Source: Nonomuraea rhodomycinica (GTDB taxonomy: Bacteria; Actinomycetota; Actinomycetes; Streptosporangiales; Streptosporangiaceae). From it: DNA of 64,000 bases. Position numbers and translations under genes: made by a program. The DNA lies in contig NZ_JABWGO010000001.1 of NCBI RefSeq assembly GCF_013363995.1, positions 1,931,222 to 1,995,221 on the forward strand, given 5' to 3'. Position 1 is the first letter of the stretch. Every line of letters starts with the position of its first letter. The notes beneath the pieces are model-generated. The model saw only the letters and a program-made list of their open reading frames with translations, had not been told where the DNA came from and did no database searches. Of this stretch, positions 32,245 to 42,175 are shown one piece after another.

Positions 32245-33165
32245 TCATTTCTTGAGGTAGCGGGTGATCCCGGCCGCGAGCGCCGCGGCCATGCGCTGCC
32301 GGAACCGCGGGTCGGACATCTTGGCGGCGTCGCCGCGGTTGCGCATGTTGCCGCACTCGATGAACACCGCGGGCCGCGTCGACAGGTTGAGCCCGCCCAG
32401 GTCGGTGCGGACCGACAGGCCGTTCCTGGCCGTGTAGGTGGCGTACGGCAGGCCGGTGAGGCGGTGGAAGTCGTCGCGCACGTCGAGCCCCAGCCGCCGG
32501 GACGGCCGGATGACGGCGTCGTTGTGGCCGGCGACGAGGCCGGGCAGGATCACGTGGAAGCCGTGGCCCGAGGCGGCCGCGCCGTCGGCGTGGACGGACA
32601 GGACGGCGTCGGCCCTGGCCCTGTTGCCGATGACGGCCCGCTCGGTGACGCACGGGCCGACGCCCTTGTCGTCCGGCCGGGTGAGCACCACCTTGGCGCC
32701 CTCGGCCAGGAGCAGCGGGCGCAGGCGGCGGGCGACGTCCCAGGTGAAGGCGTGCTCCGGGTATCCGGCGTCGGTGCTGGTGCCGGTGGTGTTGCACGGC
32801 TTGCGGCCGGTGATGATGTCGACCTGGCGGTTGATCTGGGCGGGGTGGGCGGCGTTGCCGCCGTTGTGGCCGGGGTCGATCACGACGACCTTCCCGGCCA
32901 GCGGCCTGCCGGCCCGCTCGCCCTCGGGCCCGGTGGGCGTCGTCCGGGAACCGGGAGAGCCGGTGAGCGTCGCCCGCGCGCCTGGAGGCGCTGTGAGCGT
33001 CGCCCGCGAACCCGGGGGCTCCGTGAGCGTCGCCCGCGCGCCTGGAGATCGCGTGCCTGGCGGCGTGGTGGCCTCACGGGCGGGCGGGCTCGCGCCGCCG
33101 CATGCCGTGGCCAGGGCCACCAGCGCTGCGGCGGCGATCGCCGGTGCCGTCCCGTCGGCGCGCAT
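32245..33165 (-). CDS. N-acetylmuramoyl-L-alanine amidase lipoprotein
   Basis: A 306-residue Amidase_3 enzyme that cuts the amide bond between muramic acid and the peptide in peptidoglycan. The lipobox LATAC at about residues 18-22 gives an outer-face lipoprotein. The catalytic domain runs from about residue 90: VVVIDPGHNGG (zinc His), EHAFTWDVARRL (zinc Glu), VLSVHADGA (zinc His), and VFIECGNMRN (catalytic Glu). The linker has four near-identical decapeptides (ARATLTEPPG, SRATLTAPPG, ARATLTGSPG, SRTTPTGPEG). Start ATG 33165. Confidence 0.85.
   Translation of the reverse strand: MRADGTAPAIAAAALVALATACGGASPPAREATTPPGTRSPGARATLTEPPGSRATLTAPPGARATLTGSPGSRTTPTGPEGERAGRPLAGKVVVIDPGHNGGNAAHPAQINRQVDIITGRKPCNTTGTSTDAGYPEHAFTWDVARRLRPLLLAEGAKVVLTRPDDKGVGPCVTERAVIGNRARADAVLSVHADGAAASGHGFHVILPGLVAGHNDAVIRPSRRLGLDVRDDFHRLTGLPYATYTARNGLSVRTDLGGLNLSTRPAVFIECGNMRNRGDAAKMSDPRFRQRMAAALAAGITRYLKK
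32943..33056. repeat. 30-bp minisatellite in the amidase linker
   Basis: Four in-frame copies of a roughly 30-bp unit containing GTGAGCGTCGCCCGCG encode the decapeptide repeat of the amidase linker. Copy length keeps the frame, so changes in copy number would only alter linker length. Confidence 0.75.
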
Positions 33166-33226
33166 GCCTCGTACCGTACCGGCCGCCTGCGCACGCCCCG
33201 GTCTACGTTCCGCCCGCATTCGGAAG

Positions 33227-33271
33227 ATCCCCGCTCAGGTGGGAATCCCCGTTCGGTGAGGATCCCCGTTC
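33227..33271. repeat. three ATCCCCGTTC direct repeats upstream of the amidase
   Basis: ATCCCCGCTC (33227), ATCCCCGTTC (33245) and ATCCCCGTTC (33262) recur at 17-18-bp spacing, starting 62 bp upstream of the amidase start. The spacing is near two helical turns, so they may be binding sites for a regulator. Confidence 0.45.
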
Positions 33272-33279
33272 AGCGGAGA

Positions 33280-35775
33280 TCAGGACAGCAGCTCGACAGT
33301 CCCCCTCTCCCCGTCCACGCGGACGCGGTCGCCGTCGCGCAGCCGCATGGTGGCGTTGCCCGTCCCCACCACGGCCGGGATGCCGAGCTCCCTGGCCACG
33401 ATCGAGGCGTGCGACAGCGGCGCCCCCATGTCCGTCACGACGGCCGCGGCCCGCGGGAACATGGGCGTCCATCCCACGTTCGTCAGCGTCGTGACCAGGA
33501 TCTCGCCGGGCCGCAGCCGCTCGCCGTCCTCGGGGCCGGACAGCACCCGCACCACGCCCTCCACGACGCCAGGCGCGCCGGGGAACCCGGTCACGGTGTC
33601 GGCGGCGGGCGCCGACGCGCCGCGCGCGTCGTACACGTCGGCGCGCCGCTCCGGGTCCGCCGCCCAGCGCACCGGGTCGAACGGGCCGACGATCAGCGCC
33701 GGGTACGGCGGCAGCGCGGCGTACCGCTCGTACGTGGCGCGACGCACCGGGACGCGGCCGAGCGGCCCGGACGAGCCGCGCAGCACGTCGAGGATCTCCT
33801 CCAGATGGAGGAAGAACAGGTCGTCGCCGTGCCCGGTCAGCTCACCGGCGCGCACCACGAACGCGCGCAGCACCCAGAACGCCCGGATGACCTCGGAGCG
33901 CGTGGCCTCGCGGTCGCGCACCACCTGGTTCCAGCGGCGGACCCGCTCCCGCATCCGCGCCACCCGGCGCGGGTATCGACGGGCGAAGCGCTCCCAGGCG
34001 GCGTCGCGGGCCTCCTTCTGGCGTTCGAGCAGCGTCCGCGTGCCGGCGGCGGCGTCGCGCAGACCGGCCAGCGCCGCGTCGATCCAGGCGGGGTCCTCGC
34101 CGGGCCGGGGGACCGACACCTCGAACTCGTGCGGCCCGCGGTGCCCGTAGGTCCTGGCGTAGGTGTCGCGGTCGATCTCGCCGGCGGCCAGCCGGGCCAG
34201 GCCGGTGACCGGCCCGAGGCTGGCCAGCTCGCCGCCGGTGCCCGCGCCGGTCAGCATGGCCTCGGCCTCGACCTCACCCACCATGCGCCGCAGCTTGTCG
34301 CGGGTCCACACGAGGGTCGCGCCGCCCTGGCGGCCGGCCGCCTCCAGCATGCGGCAGGCGGTGACGAGGTGCGGCTCGATCTCGTCCGCCCAGAGCGCGG
34401 CCAGCTCGGGGCCGGTCGCGGTGGCGGCGATCCGGGCGCGCAGCTCCTCGCACCGCCGCTGGGAGCCGGCGAGGAACGCGGGCATGCCCTTGAGGTTGTC
34501 GCGCACGCGGCGGCGCAGGCTCAGCGCCATGGGCACCGTGCGCCTGATGATCTCCCAGCGCGAGGTGTTCAGCAGCGGCACGTCCAGGCCGGGCGGCAGC
34601 TTGCCGAAGACCTGCTCCACGGCGCCGAGCCGGCTGCCCATGCCGAGGGCGCGGGCGATGGAGAAGGTCACGCTGAGGTTCATGTAGAAGCGGCCGCCGA
34701 TGTTGCCGACCAGGTCGAAGCCGGGCAGCGTCGAGGCGTGCATCGCCTCGTGGATGAACAGCCGCACGAACGACCAGGTGGCGGGCGTCATCACGTCGGG
34801 TATGGCCTCGCCGAGGTTGCCGGCGGTCCACAGGTCGCCGCCCTTGAGGCTGTCGTTCCACTCCTCGACCTCGGGGGCGAGGTTCGTGACGGGCCGCGCC
34901 TGGAGGATGAACAGCTCGCCGTCCCGGCGGGCCCACTCCACGTCCATCGGCGTGCCGTACAGCTCCTGGATCCGGGACCCCAGCTCCGCCAGCCGTACGG
35001 CCTGCCGGTCGTCCAGCACCGGACGGCGGCGCAGCTCGTCGGGCACGGGCTGCTCCCGGGTGCCGCCGGGGACGCGCACGGTCATCACGGTCTTGTCGCC
35101 GATCCGGGTCTCGCTCACGGCGCCGCCGGACACGACGACCGTGTCCGGGGTGACCTGGCCGCCGACGACGGCCTCGCCGAGCCCCCAGGAGGCGTTGACG
35201 ACGACACGGTCGCGGGCGCCGGTGACGGGGTCGGCGGTGAACATGACGCCCGCGGCGTCGGCGTCGACGAGTTCCTGCACCACCACGGCCAGCGCCACGT
35301 CGTCGTGCGGCACGCCGTTGTGCTCGCGGTAGGCGACGGCGCGCTCGTTCCACAGCGAGGCCCAGCAGCGTCTGACCGCGTCGAGCAGCCCGTCGCGCTC
35401 GACGCCGAGGTAGGTGTCCTGCTGGCCGGCGAACGACATGTCCGGCAGGTCCTCGGCGGTGGCGGACGAGCGGACGGCGACGACCGCCCGTCCGTCGCCG
35501 AGCGCGTCGTAGGCGGCGTGGATCTCGGCGGCCAGGCCGGGCGGCATCTCCCGCCGCGCGAACAGCTCGGCGACGCGGGCGGCGTCGCGGCGCCCGGCGG
35601 CCTCGGCGACCTGCTCGCGAAAGCCCGCGGTGAACTCCCGGTAGGCGGCCGTGGTGACGTGGAACCCGCCGGGCACGGGCAGCCCCGCGCGGCTCAGCCG
35701 CGCCAGCGAGGCGCCCTTGCCGCCCACGGTCTCCAGGTCGGCGCCCTCGTCGTCGAACGGCAGCACGGTCTTCAT
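33280..35775 (-). CDS. PEP synthase / rifampin phosphotransferase-like enzyme
   Basis: An 831-residue three-domain enzyme. An ATP-grasp domain (TVGGKGASLARLSRAGLPVP, VRSSATAEDLPDMSFAGQQD, GVMFTADPVTGARDR, WGLGEAVVGG) fills the first 310 residues. A long middle domain follows, and the C-terminal swivelling phosphohistidine domain has His789 in GAPLSHASIVAREL and GIPAVVGTGNAT. Length and order match rifampin phosphotransferase (ATP + rifampin + H2O to AMP + Pi + 21-phosphorifampin) and related PEP/pyruvate-binding enzymes. The substrate cannot be fixed from sequence alone. Its start overlaps the stop of a TetR gene by ATGA, so the regulator probably controls it. Confidence 0.82.
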   Translation of the reverse strand: MKTVLPFDDEGADLETVGGKGASLARLSRAGLPVPGGFHVTTAAYREFTAGFREQVAEAAGRRDAARVAELFARREMPPGLAAEIHAAYDALGDGRAVVAVRSSATAEDLPDMSFAGQQDTYLGVERDGLLDAVRRCWASLWNERAVAYREHNGVPHDDVALAVVVQELVDADAAGVMFTADPVTGARDRVVVNASWGLGEAVVGGQVTPDTVVVSGGAVSETRIGDKTVMTVRVPGGTREQPVPDELRRRPVLDDRQAVRLAELGSRIQELYGTPMDVEWARRDGELFILQARPVTNLAPEVEEWNDSLKGGDLWTAGNLGEAIPDVMTPATWSFVRLFIHEAMHASTLPGFDLVGNIGGRFYMNLSVTFSIARALGMGSRLGAVEQVFGKLPPGLDVPLLNTSRWEIIRRTVPMALSLRRRVRDNLKGMPAFLAGSQRRCEELRARIAATATGPELAALWADEIEPHLVTACRMLEAAGRQGGATLVWTRDKLRRMVGEVEAEAMLTGAGTGGELASLGPVTGLARLAAGEIDRDTYARTYGHRGPHEFEVSVPRPGEDPAWIDAALAGLRDAAAGTRTLLERQKEARDAAWERFARRYPRRVARMRERVRRWNQVVRDREATRSEVIRAFWVLRAFVVRAGELTGHGDDLFFLHLEEILDVLRGSSGPLGRVPVRRATYERYAALPPYPALIVGPFDPVRWAADPERRADVYDARGASAPAADTVTGFPGAPGVVEGVVRVLSGPEDGERLRPGEILVTTLTNVGWTPMFPRAAAVVTDMGAPLSHASIVARELGIPAVVGTGNATMRLRDGDRVRVDGERGTVELLS

Positions 35776-36545
35776 GCCCGGCTCCCCGCCGCGCCCGTCA
35801 GCGCCATGATCTCCAGGGGGACGTCGAGGGACGCCGCCAGCTTGGTCAGCGCGATGTCGCGCATGCCGGCGAGGTAGCCGGCCGTGGCCTCCCGGACGGC
35901 GCGGGCCCCCTCGTCGTCCAGGGGCGTCCCCGAGCCGATGGCCAGGTCCACGGTCTCGGCGATCAGGCCGGGCAGCCGCTCCTCGGCGGGCTCGGAGCCG
36001 GGCGGCAGCATGCCCCGCGTCATGAGGAACCCGAAGAGGACGGCGCTCAGCACGGAGATCCGCTCCCCCGGCGCGGGGCCGGGACGCAGGGCGCCGTGCC
36101 GGCCGAGCACCGCCAGGTAGTCCTCGAACGCGGCCAGCTGCCCCGCCAGGAGCTCGGGGGCGTCCGCGGCGCCGAGCCGCTTCTGCCGTACGAGCTTGCC
36201 CAGCACCTCGGAGTCGCCCGTCATCAGCGCCGTCATCAGCGGCCGGCGCAGCAGGCCCGCGGCGAGCTCGCGGACCAGCTCGCGCAGCGTCGTGGGCGCG
36301 GCGGCGGCCACCTCCTGCAGCATGTCCACCCGGTCGCGGCGCAGCAGCGCCGAGAACAGCGCCTCCCGGGTCTTCCAGTGCAGGTAGATCGTGCCCTTGG
36401 CGACGCCCGCGCCCCGGGCCACGTCGTCGATCGTCGTCTTGTCGTAGCCCCAGCGCAGGATCAGCTCCGCGGCGGCGTCGAGGATCCGGTGCGCCCGCTC
36501 CAGCCTGCTCGCCGGATCCTGCGGGGGCCTTCCCGTCCTGACCAT
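35772..36545 (-). CDS. TetR/AcrR-family transcriptional regulator
   Basis: A 257-residue regulator. The helix-turn-helix is RAHRILDAAAELILRWGYDK, then TTIDDVARGAGVAKGTIYLH (residues 18-60). The C-terminal ligand domain is long. It is first in an operon with the PEP synthase-like enzyme (ATGA overlap), which suggests that the inducer is the substrate of that enzyme. Upstream on the minus strand, TTGACC (-35-like, near 36583) lies in a locally AT-rich stretch. Confidence 0.88.
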   Translation of the reverse strand: MVRTGRPPQDPASRLERAHRILDAAAELILRWGYDKTTIDDVARGAGVAKGTIYLHWKTREALFSALLRRDRVDMLQEVAAAAPTTLRELVRELAAGLLRRPLMTALMTGDSEVLGKLVRQKRLGAADAPELLAGQLAAFEDYLAVLGRHGALRPGPAPGERISVLSAVLFGFLMTRGMLPPGSEPAEERLPGLIAETVDLAIGSGTPLDDEGARAVREATAGYLAGMRDIALTKLAASLDVPLEIMALTGAAGSRA

Positions 36546-36606
36546 GTCGTCTCACCTCAGTTTCATGACTGGATAAGACTATGTGGTCAATCAATTCACC
36601 GCAACG

Positions 36607-39600
36607 TCACCCGATCTTCGCCAGGAGTTCGGCCGCCTGTGGTGCGAAGGCGGCGTCCCCGGTGGCCACGGCCCTCTCCAGCAGGCGGCGGGCCGTCGCG
36701 AGATCGCCGTGCTCGTACCGGATCCCGCCCAGCCGGAAGGCCGCCTCCGCCACCAGGTCGGGCCGGTCCGTGAGGGTCAGGGTCAGCTCGTAGTGGCGCA
36801 GCGCCCCGTCGCGGTCGCCCAGCCAGTAGCACAGCTCGCCCAGGTGCGCCGCCGCCATGCCCGACTCGGGGTCGCCCGCGTCGATCACCCGCTGGTACCA
36901 GCCGAGCGCCTCGGGGTAGTCGCGCGCCCGTTTCGCCAGCGCGCCCAGGTACATGGCCGCCACGGCCGCCGTGTGCCCGTCCTCGGCGTCCAGGGCCCGC
37001 ATGTACCAGGAGCGGGCCTCCGCCTCGTCCTCGTCGTGGTAGGTCTCGCCGATGGCGATCACGGCACGGGCGGCCAGGTCGGGGTCGCCCGCGTCCAGGA
37101 CCCGCCGGTAGGCCCGGCGGCCCTCGTCCACCTCGCCCGCGGCGACCAGGGCCTGGGCGAGCAGGGCGAGGGCCGTGGGCTCGCCGGTCGCGGCCGCCTC
37201 GCGCAGGGTGCGCAGGGCGGTCTCCGTGTCGCCCTGGCGTTCCTGCAGCATGCCGAGCAGGCCGCCGAACACGCCCGGCGCGGGGCTGTCGGCGTCGCCG
37301 GCCTGCCGTTCGGCCAGACGGTAGAAGGCGTCGGCGTCGCCCTCGGCGTCGAGCAGCGCGAGCAGCCTGCCCCCGGCCGCGAACCGCACGCCGGGGTCCT
37401 CGTGCTCGTGGAGCCGCTCGAACATCGCCCGCGCCTCGGCGGTGCGCCCCAGCTCGGCGAGGCGCTCGGCGACGTCCAGCTCGACGAACGGGCCGGAGCC
37501 GGCCAGTTCGTAGTAGGAGCGGACCGCGCCCGGGTCCGGGCAGCTCCCGCCCAGCTCGCGCGCCGCCGCCACGCCGTGCTCGCCCATCGCGGCCAGGGCC
37601 TGCACCGCCGGCGCGTGCGCGCCGCCTTCGTGCGCCAGGCGGGCGGTCGCCTCCAGTTCCTCCACCGCGGTACGGGCCTGCGCGGCCGGGGTGGCCGCGG
37701 CGGCGGCGAACGCCTCGGCGGCACCGTGGAGGTCGCCCGCGTCGCGCAGCCGCGCGCCCAGCAGCAGCCCGGCCCGCGCGACCGCGTCGGGGTCGCCGGA
37801 CGCCATGGCCAGCCGCGCCTCCCGCGCGGCCGCCTCCCTGTCGCCCAGCTCGTCCAGAACGGCCGCCAGATCGGCCCGCACGCCACCCACGGCGGCATCG
37901 ACCACGCTCCCCGCGCCGCTGGGGCCGGCAGGGGCGAGGCCCGCAAGGTCGGGACCCGCAGGGTCGAGGATGGTCCGGTCGCCTCCCGCCGCGTCCGGGG
38001 AGACGGCGCTGATCCCCTCGCGGTAGGCCGCCGCCGCGCCCCGCAGGTCGCCCGCCGCGCGGAGGCACGCGCCCCGCACCCGGTGGCCGAGGACGACGGT
38101 CTCGGGGTCGCCCGTGTCCACCGCCCGCCGGGCCTGCGCCTCGGCGGCCTCGTGGCGTTCGTGGCGTACCAGGTGGACCATCAGGGCGCGCAGGGAGGCG
38201 AGGCCGCCCGCCTCGGCCCCGGCGGCGAGTGCCCGGCCGGCGCCTTCGGCGTCGCCGAGGTCGTCGAGCACGCCGGCGAGGGTGACGGCGGTGGCGGGCA
38301 TCGCGGCCCTGAGCGCCTCGGCGGCACCGGCGAGGTCACCGCGTCCGTGCCGGGCGACGGCGATCCCCCGCCACGCCGCCTCGGCCAGCTCCGGGGCGAG
38401 GGCCTCGATGACGGGCCGCAGGCACAGTTCCGCGTGCGAGTGGCGTCCCTCGCCGGACAGGAGCGCGCCCAGCCCGAGCCGCGCGCGTGCGGCCGTCTCG
38501 GCGTCGGCGCGCTCGGCGACGCGCCGGTAGAGCGCCTCACCGGCCCGGCCACCCAGCTCCCGCGCCACCTCCAGCACGAGCGCGTACGCCCTCCCCAGCC
38601 CGGCCTCACCGCCGCGCCCACCACCACCGCGCCCGCCGCCACCGGCCCCGGCGCCGTCCACCGCAGCACCCAGGCGGACAACACCGTCACGCCCATCACC
38701 ACCAGGACCGGCGCCGCCCACCGCAGCGCTCAGGCCGACAGCACCGTCCCGGCCGCCGCCACCGACTCCGGCGGCCTCCGCACGCCGACCGTGCACGCCC
38801 GAGCCGCCGACCGGCGCCTCAAGCCCCTGCCCCGCCGAGGGCGTGGAGCCGGCCAGTTCTCCCAGGGCCGCCAGGGCGCCGTCCACGTCCCCCGTGGCGG
38901 CCAGGGCAGCCGGGCGTTCCTCCGGCGTGGCGAGCCCGAGCCTCAGCCGGGCGGCGAGCGTCACGACCGGGTTCCCGTCAAGGTCCGCCGCGCGCCGCCA
39001 GGCGGCCCGGGCGCCCTCCTCGTCGCCGGCCCCGGCCAGCGCGTGCGCGCCCTCCAGCAGGATCTCTCCCGCGAGGTCCGGCTCCAGCTCGGCGGCCCGC
39101 TCGAACGCCGCCCGAGCCCCGTCCGGGTCGCCCGCCGCCGCCCGGGCCGCGCCGAGCACCCGGGCCGCCCATCCGGCGAGATCCTCCGGTACGGAACCAG
39201 CCGCCTCCTCCGCCACCGCCAGGGCGGCCGCGACCTCTCCCGCGTCGCGCAGGAACGTGGCCAGATACAGCGGCGCCGCCTCCCCGGTCAGCGTGTCCAG
39301 CAGCGCGCGAGCCTCCTCCTCACGCCCCAGCTCGGCCAGCACCCGGGCCAGCAGCATCGCGGCCTCCGCCACCTCACGCGCGTCCCCGACACCGGCCTCC
39401 GACCCACCGGCACCCCGCGCGTCCCGTGCGGCGGGGTCCAGGTCACCGCTCTCCGACTCACCGACACCCCCGGCACCGGCCTCCATCTCACCGGCGCCCG
39501 CGACGCCGCCCTCCGACTCGCCGGCCGCCTGCCCCAGCGCCCGGGACAGGACCTCGGCCGCCGCCTCCGGATCGCCGAGCCGGTGCAGGGCTCGCCCCAT

Positions 39601-42135
39601 GCCGGTCAACGCCACCACCGCGGGCCCGCGGCCTCCCCCGAAGACGCCCTCCCCGACCGCACTCTCCCTGTCCGTGCCCTCCCCGACCGCGCTCTCCGGG
39701 GCCGCGCCCTCCCTGACCGCGCTCTCCCAGGCCGCCAGCGCGCCGCGCCAGTCCTCCGCCTCCGCCCGCCACGCGCCGAGCCGGCAGGCCACCTGCTCCC
39801 GGTACGCCGGATGCCCCCGCTCCAGCAGGAGCGCGAGCAGCGCGCCGGCGTCGGCCGCCCGCCCCGCGCGCCGCCAGGCGTGCGCGCACTCCAGCCCGAG
39901 CAGCGTGCCCAGCGGCCCCCCGTCGTCCGGGGACAGACGAGCGAGCGCGCGTCCCGCGGCGGCCAGATCCCCGTCCAGCAGGCACCGCGCGTACCGCCCG
40001 AGCCCCGCCTCCTCCTCCCCCGACGTCGACACCGACGCCGACGCCGACGCCGCATCACCTTCCGGAGGAACCAGGGCGAAAGCCGCACGGGCCCCCTCCA
40101 GGTCGTCCAGCCGGACCCGCGTCAGCCCCAGCAGCAGGGCGTGCCGGGCCGCCGCCCGCCCCTCACCGCTCTCCGCGATCAGGCGTTCGTGCAACCGGCC
40201 TGCCGCCAGCAGGTCCCCCTGCAGCTCCAGCACCCGCAGCAGCGCCCCCGCGGCCTCCGCCCGCAGCCCCCGGTGTCCCCCCTCCAGCGCCGCCTCGTAC
40301 GCCCGGCGCGCCTCGGCCAGCCCCTCCGCGTGCCCGTCGAGCAGCCCGCCCAGCGCGTACCCCACCCACGGCGCCAGCACCGGGTGCCCCTCCGCGCGGG
40401 CCCGGCGCAGCAGCTCGACCGCCTCCCCGCCCTCCCCCCGGCTCTCCAGGATCTCCCTGTAGACCAGCGCCGTGTACGACAGCGCCAGCGGGTCCCCCGC
40501 CCCGGCGGCCGTGCGGAACAGCCTGCCCGCCTCCGACACGTCGTAGCCCGTCGTGGCCAGCACCTGCGCGAGGACCGCCGTGGCGACCGCCGCCACCGCC
40601 GGGTCGGGATGCTCCGTGGCCGCCCGGTAGCCGGCCAGCCCCTCCTCGCGTCCGAACCGCTGGTGGTCGAGGATCGCCCGCAGCACCGGATGCGCCCCCG
40701 TCCCCGACGGCTCGGGCGTCCGCAGCAGGTGCAGCATGAACGTGGCGGTGAACCCGCCCACCACGTCGTCGCCCTCCGCCACGTACGACAGCAGCTCGTC
40801 GGCCTGGTCCACGTCCCCCTCGGCCAGCTCCACCTGGGCGAGCGCCACCATGGCGCGCACGGCCTGGGTGCCCGCGCCCGAGTCGGCGGCGCGGCGCAGC
40901 AGCCCGCGGGCCTCGGCCAGGCGGCCGTCCTGGAGCAGCACGATCGCGTCGTCCACGTCGCGCAGCGCCCGCTCCTCGACTGGGTCGGCGCGCGGCCGGT
41001 GCCGCGCGTCGTGGTCGAGCAGCAGTCCGGCCTTGAACGCGGCGTCCTGGTCCGGATGCCCGGCGACCTCCCCGGCCAGCTCGATGATCGCCTCGCGGCG
41101 CTCCGGGTGCTGCTCCAGCAGCATGCCGAGGAGCGTGGCGCTGACCGACGCCCACGGCGACTCCCCGGCCGCGAACACCGCGCGCAGCGCCGTCAGCGCC
41201 TCGTCCACCTCGCCCGCCTCGGTGTGGAGCTGCGCCAGGCAGGCCCGCGCCTCCAGCGCGTAGTCCCGCTGCCCGCTGGCGATGACCCGCTCGAAGATCG
41301 CCCGCGTGGCCGCCATGTCGCCGAGCTGGGCGATGACCTTGGCCTGTTCGATGAGGGCGGGCAGGCGCACGTCCGGCCGCGGGTCCTCGGCCGCCCTGGC
41401 GTACGCCTCCACCGACTCCGCGTACTCGCCGAGATCGACCAGGACCGCACCGAGCAGCTTGTAAGCCATCGTGAGGTGGTCGGGGTGGCCGACGGCGATG
41501 GCGTGCTCGCACGCCTCCCGCGCCGCCGCGAAGTCGCCCTCGTCGGCGTGGATCCGGTACAGCCGGAACGCCGACAGCGACACCACCTCCGGGTCGCCGC
41601 AGATCAGCAGCTCGCGGTAGTCCTCCTCGCCCTCCGCCCGCTCGTACAGCTCCCACGGCGTCCGCGGGTCGGCCCACTCGAAGACGGGCAGCTCCAGCCG
41701 CTCGGCGAGCTCCGCCACCGCGGGACTGTCGCAGCGGCGGGCCCGCTCCAGCGCCTCGGTGGCGCCCGCGGCGTCGCCCAGCTCGGTCAGCACCAGGACG
41801 AGCGCCGTGTCGGCGAGCGCGGCGACCTCGAAGTCCGCCCCGTCGGAGGCGATCGTCAGCACCCGGTACGCCGCCGGCCACTCCCGGGCGGCGACCAGCA
41901 TCATGCCCATGGCGATGGCCGAGCGCTGACCGAACACCGGATCTCCCGACTGGATCACCGACCGGTGGGCCGCCTCCGCCCCGTCGAGGTCGCCCTGCTC
42001 CTCCAGCAGGCACGCCAGCAGGTGGGACGCCTCCGGGTCGCCGGTGGCGGCGATCTGCCGGAACAGCACGGCGGCGCCGCCGAGATCCCCCTCCTCCCAG
42101 CGCTTCATGGCCGCGGCGAGCTGTTCTGACGTCAT
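36607..42135 (-). CDS. giant TPR/Sel1-like repeat protein
   Basis: An 1842-residue cytoplasmic protein made almost wholly of helix-pair repeats of about 34-36 residues, with recurring units such as GDLGGAAVLFRQIAATGDPE, GDLDGAEAAHRSVIQSGDPV and GDRDGALRHYELTLTLTDRP, often ending in ADxGDP/ASGDP. Some fifty repeats are likely. No signal peptide, membrane segment or catalytic domain is visible. Gly/Ala/Val-rich inserts (near 38580-38800 and 39380-39700) interrupt the array. ATG 42135 has TTGGGAG in front; a TTG at 42156 is possible. Likely a scaffold or protein-interaction platform of unknown partner. No NTPase is attached, unlike the TPR proteins at 22-28 kb. Confidence 0.8.
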   Translation of the reverse strand: MTSEQLAAAMKRWEEGDLGGAAVLFRQIAATGDPEASHLLACLLEEQGDLDGAEAAHRSVIQSGDPVFGQRSAIAMGMMLVAAREWPAAYRVLTIASDGADFEVAALADTALVLVLTELGDAAGATEALERARRCDSPAVAELAERLELPVFEWADPRTPWELYERAEGEEDYRELLICGDPEVVSLSAFRLYRIHADEGDFAAAREACEHAIAVGHPDHLTMAYKLLGAVLVDLGEYAESVEAYARAAEDPRPDVRLPALIEQAKVIAQLGDMAATRAIFERVIASGQRDYALEARACLAQLHTEAGEVDEALTALRAVFAAGESPWASVSATLLGMLLEQHPERREAIIELAGEVAGHPDQDAAFKAGLLLDHDARHRPRADPVEERALRDVDDAIVLLQDGRLAEARGLLRRAADSGAGTQAVRAMVALAQVELAEGDVDQADELLSYVAEGDDVVGGFTATFMLHLLRTPEPSGTGAHPVLRAILDHQRFGREEGLAGYRAATEHPDPAVAAVATAVLAQVLATTGYDVSEAGRLFRTAAGAGDPLALSYTALVYREILESRGEGGEAVELLRRARAEGHPVLAPWVGYALGGLLDGHAEGLAEARRAYEAALEGGHRGLRAEAAGALLRVLELQGDLLAAGRLHERLIAESGEGRAAARHALLLGLTRVRLDDLEGARAAFALVPPEGDAASASASVSTSGEEEAGLGRYARCLLDGDLAAAGRALARLSPDDGGPLGTLLGLECAHAWRRAGRAADAGALLALLLERGHPAYREQVACRLGAWRAEAEDWRGALAAWESAVREGAAPESAVGEGTDRESAVGEGVFGGGRGPAVVALTGMGRALHRLGDPEAAAEVLSRALGQAAGESEGGVAGAGEMEAGAGGVGESESGDLDPAARDARGAGGSEAGVGDAREVAEAAMLLARVLAELGREEEARALLDTLTGEAAPLYLATFLRDAGEVAAALAVAEEAAGSVPEDLAGWAARVLGAARAAAGDPDGARAAFERAAELEPDLAGEILLEGAHALAGAGDEEGARAAWRRAADLDGNPVVTLAARLRLGLATPEERPAALAATGDVDGALAALGELAGSTPSAGQGLEAPVGGSGVHGRRAEAAGVGGGGRDGAVGLSAAVGGAGPGGDGRDGVVRLGAAVDGAGAGGGGRGGGGRGGEAGLGRAYALVLEVARELGGRAGEALYRRVAERADAETAARARLGLGALLSGEGRHSHAELCLRPVIEALAPELAEAAWRGIAVARHGRGDLAGAAEALRAAMPATAVTLAGVLDDLGDAEGAGRALAAGAEAGGLASLRALMVHLVRHERHEAAEAQARRAVDTGDPETVVLGHRVRGACLRAAGDLRGAAAAYREGISAVSPDAAGGDRTILDPAGPDLAGLAPAGPSGAGSVVDAAVGGVRADLAAVLDELGDREAAAREARLAMASGDPDAVARAGLLLGARLRDAGDLHGAAEAFAAAAATPAAQARTAVEELEATARLAHEGGAHAPAVQALAAMGEHGVAAARELGGSCPDPGAVRSYYELAGSGPFVELDVAERLAELGRTAEARAMFERLHEHEDPGVRFAAGGRLLALLDAEGDADAFYRLAERQAGDADSPAPGVFGGLLGMLQERQGDTETALRTLREAAATGEPTALALLAQALVAAGEVDEGRRAYRRVLDAGDPDLAARAVIAIGETYHDEDEAEARSWYMRALDAEDGHTAAVAAMYLGALAKRARDYPEALGWYQRVIDAGDPESGMAAAHLGELCYWLGDRDGALRHYELTLTLTDRPDLVAEAAFRLGGIRYEHGDLATARRLLERAVATGDAAFAPQAAELLAKIG

Positions 42136-42175
42136 ATCGACTCCCAAGTCACTCAATAGAGTGAAAAAACTACCC

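Noticed and set aside
32943-33056. Amidase 30-bp repeats as a CRISPR array
   Set aside because: The units are contiguous, in frame with the linker and have no variable spacers.
36583-42129. 1848-residue plus-strand frame antisense to the TPR protein
   Set aside because: It mirrors the repeat gene; the minus strand shows coherent TPR periodicity and a ribosome site, the plus strand does not.
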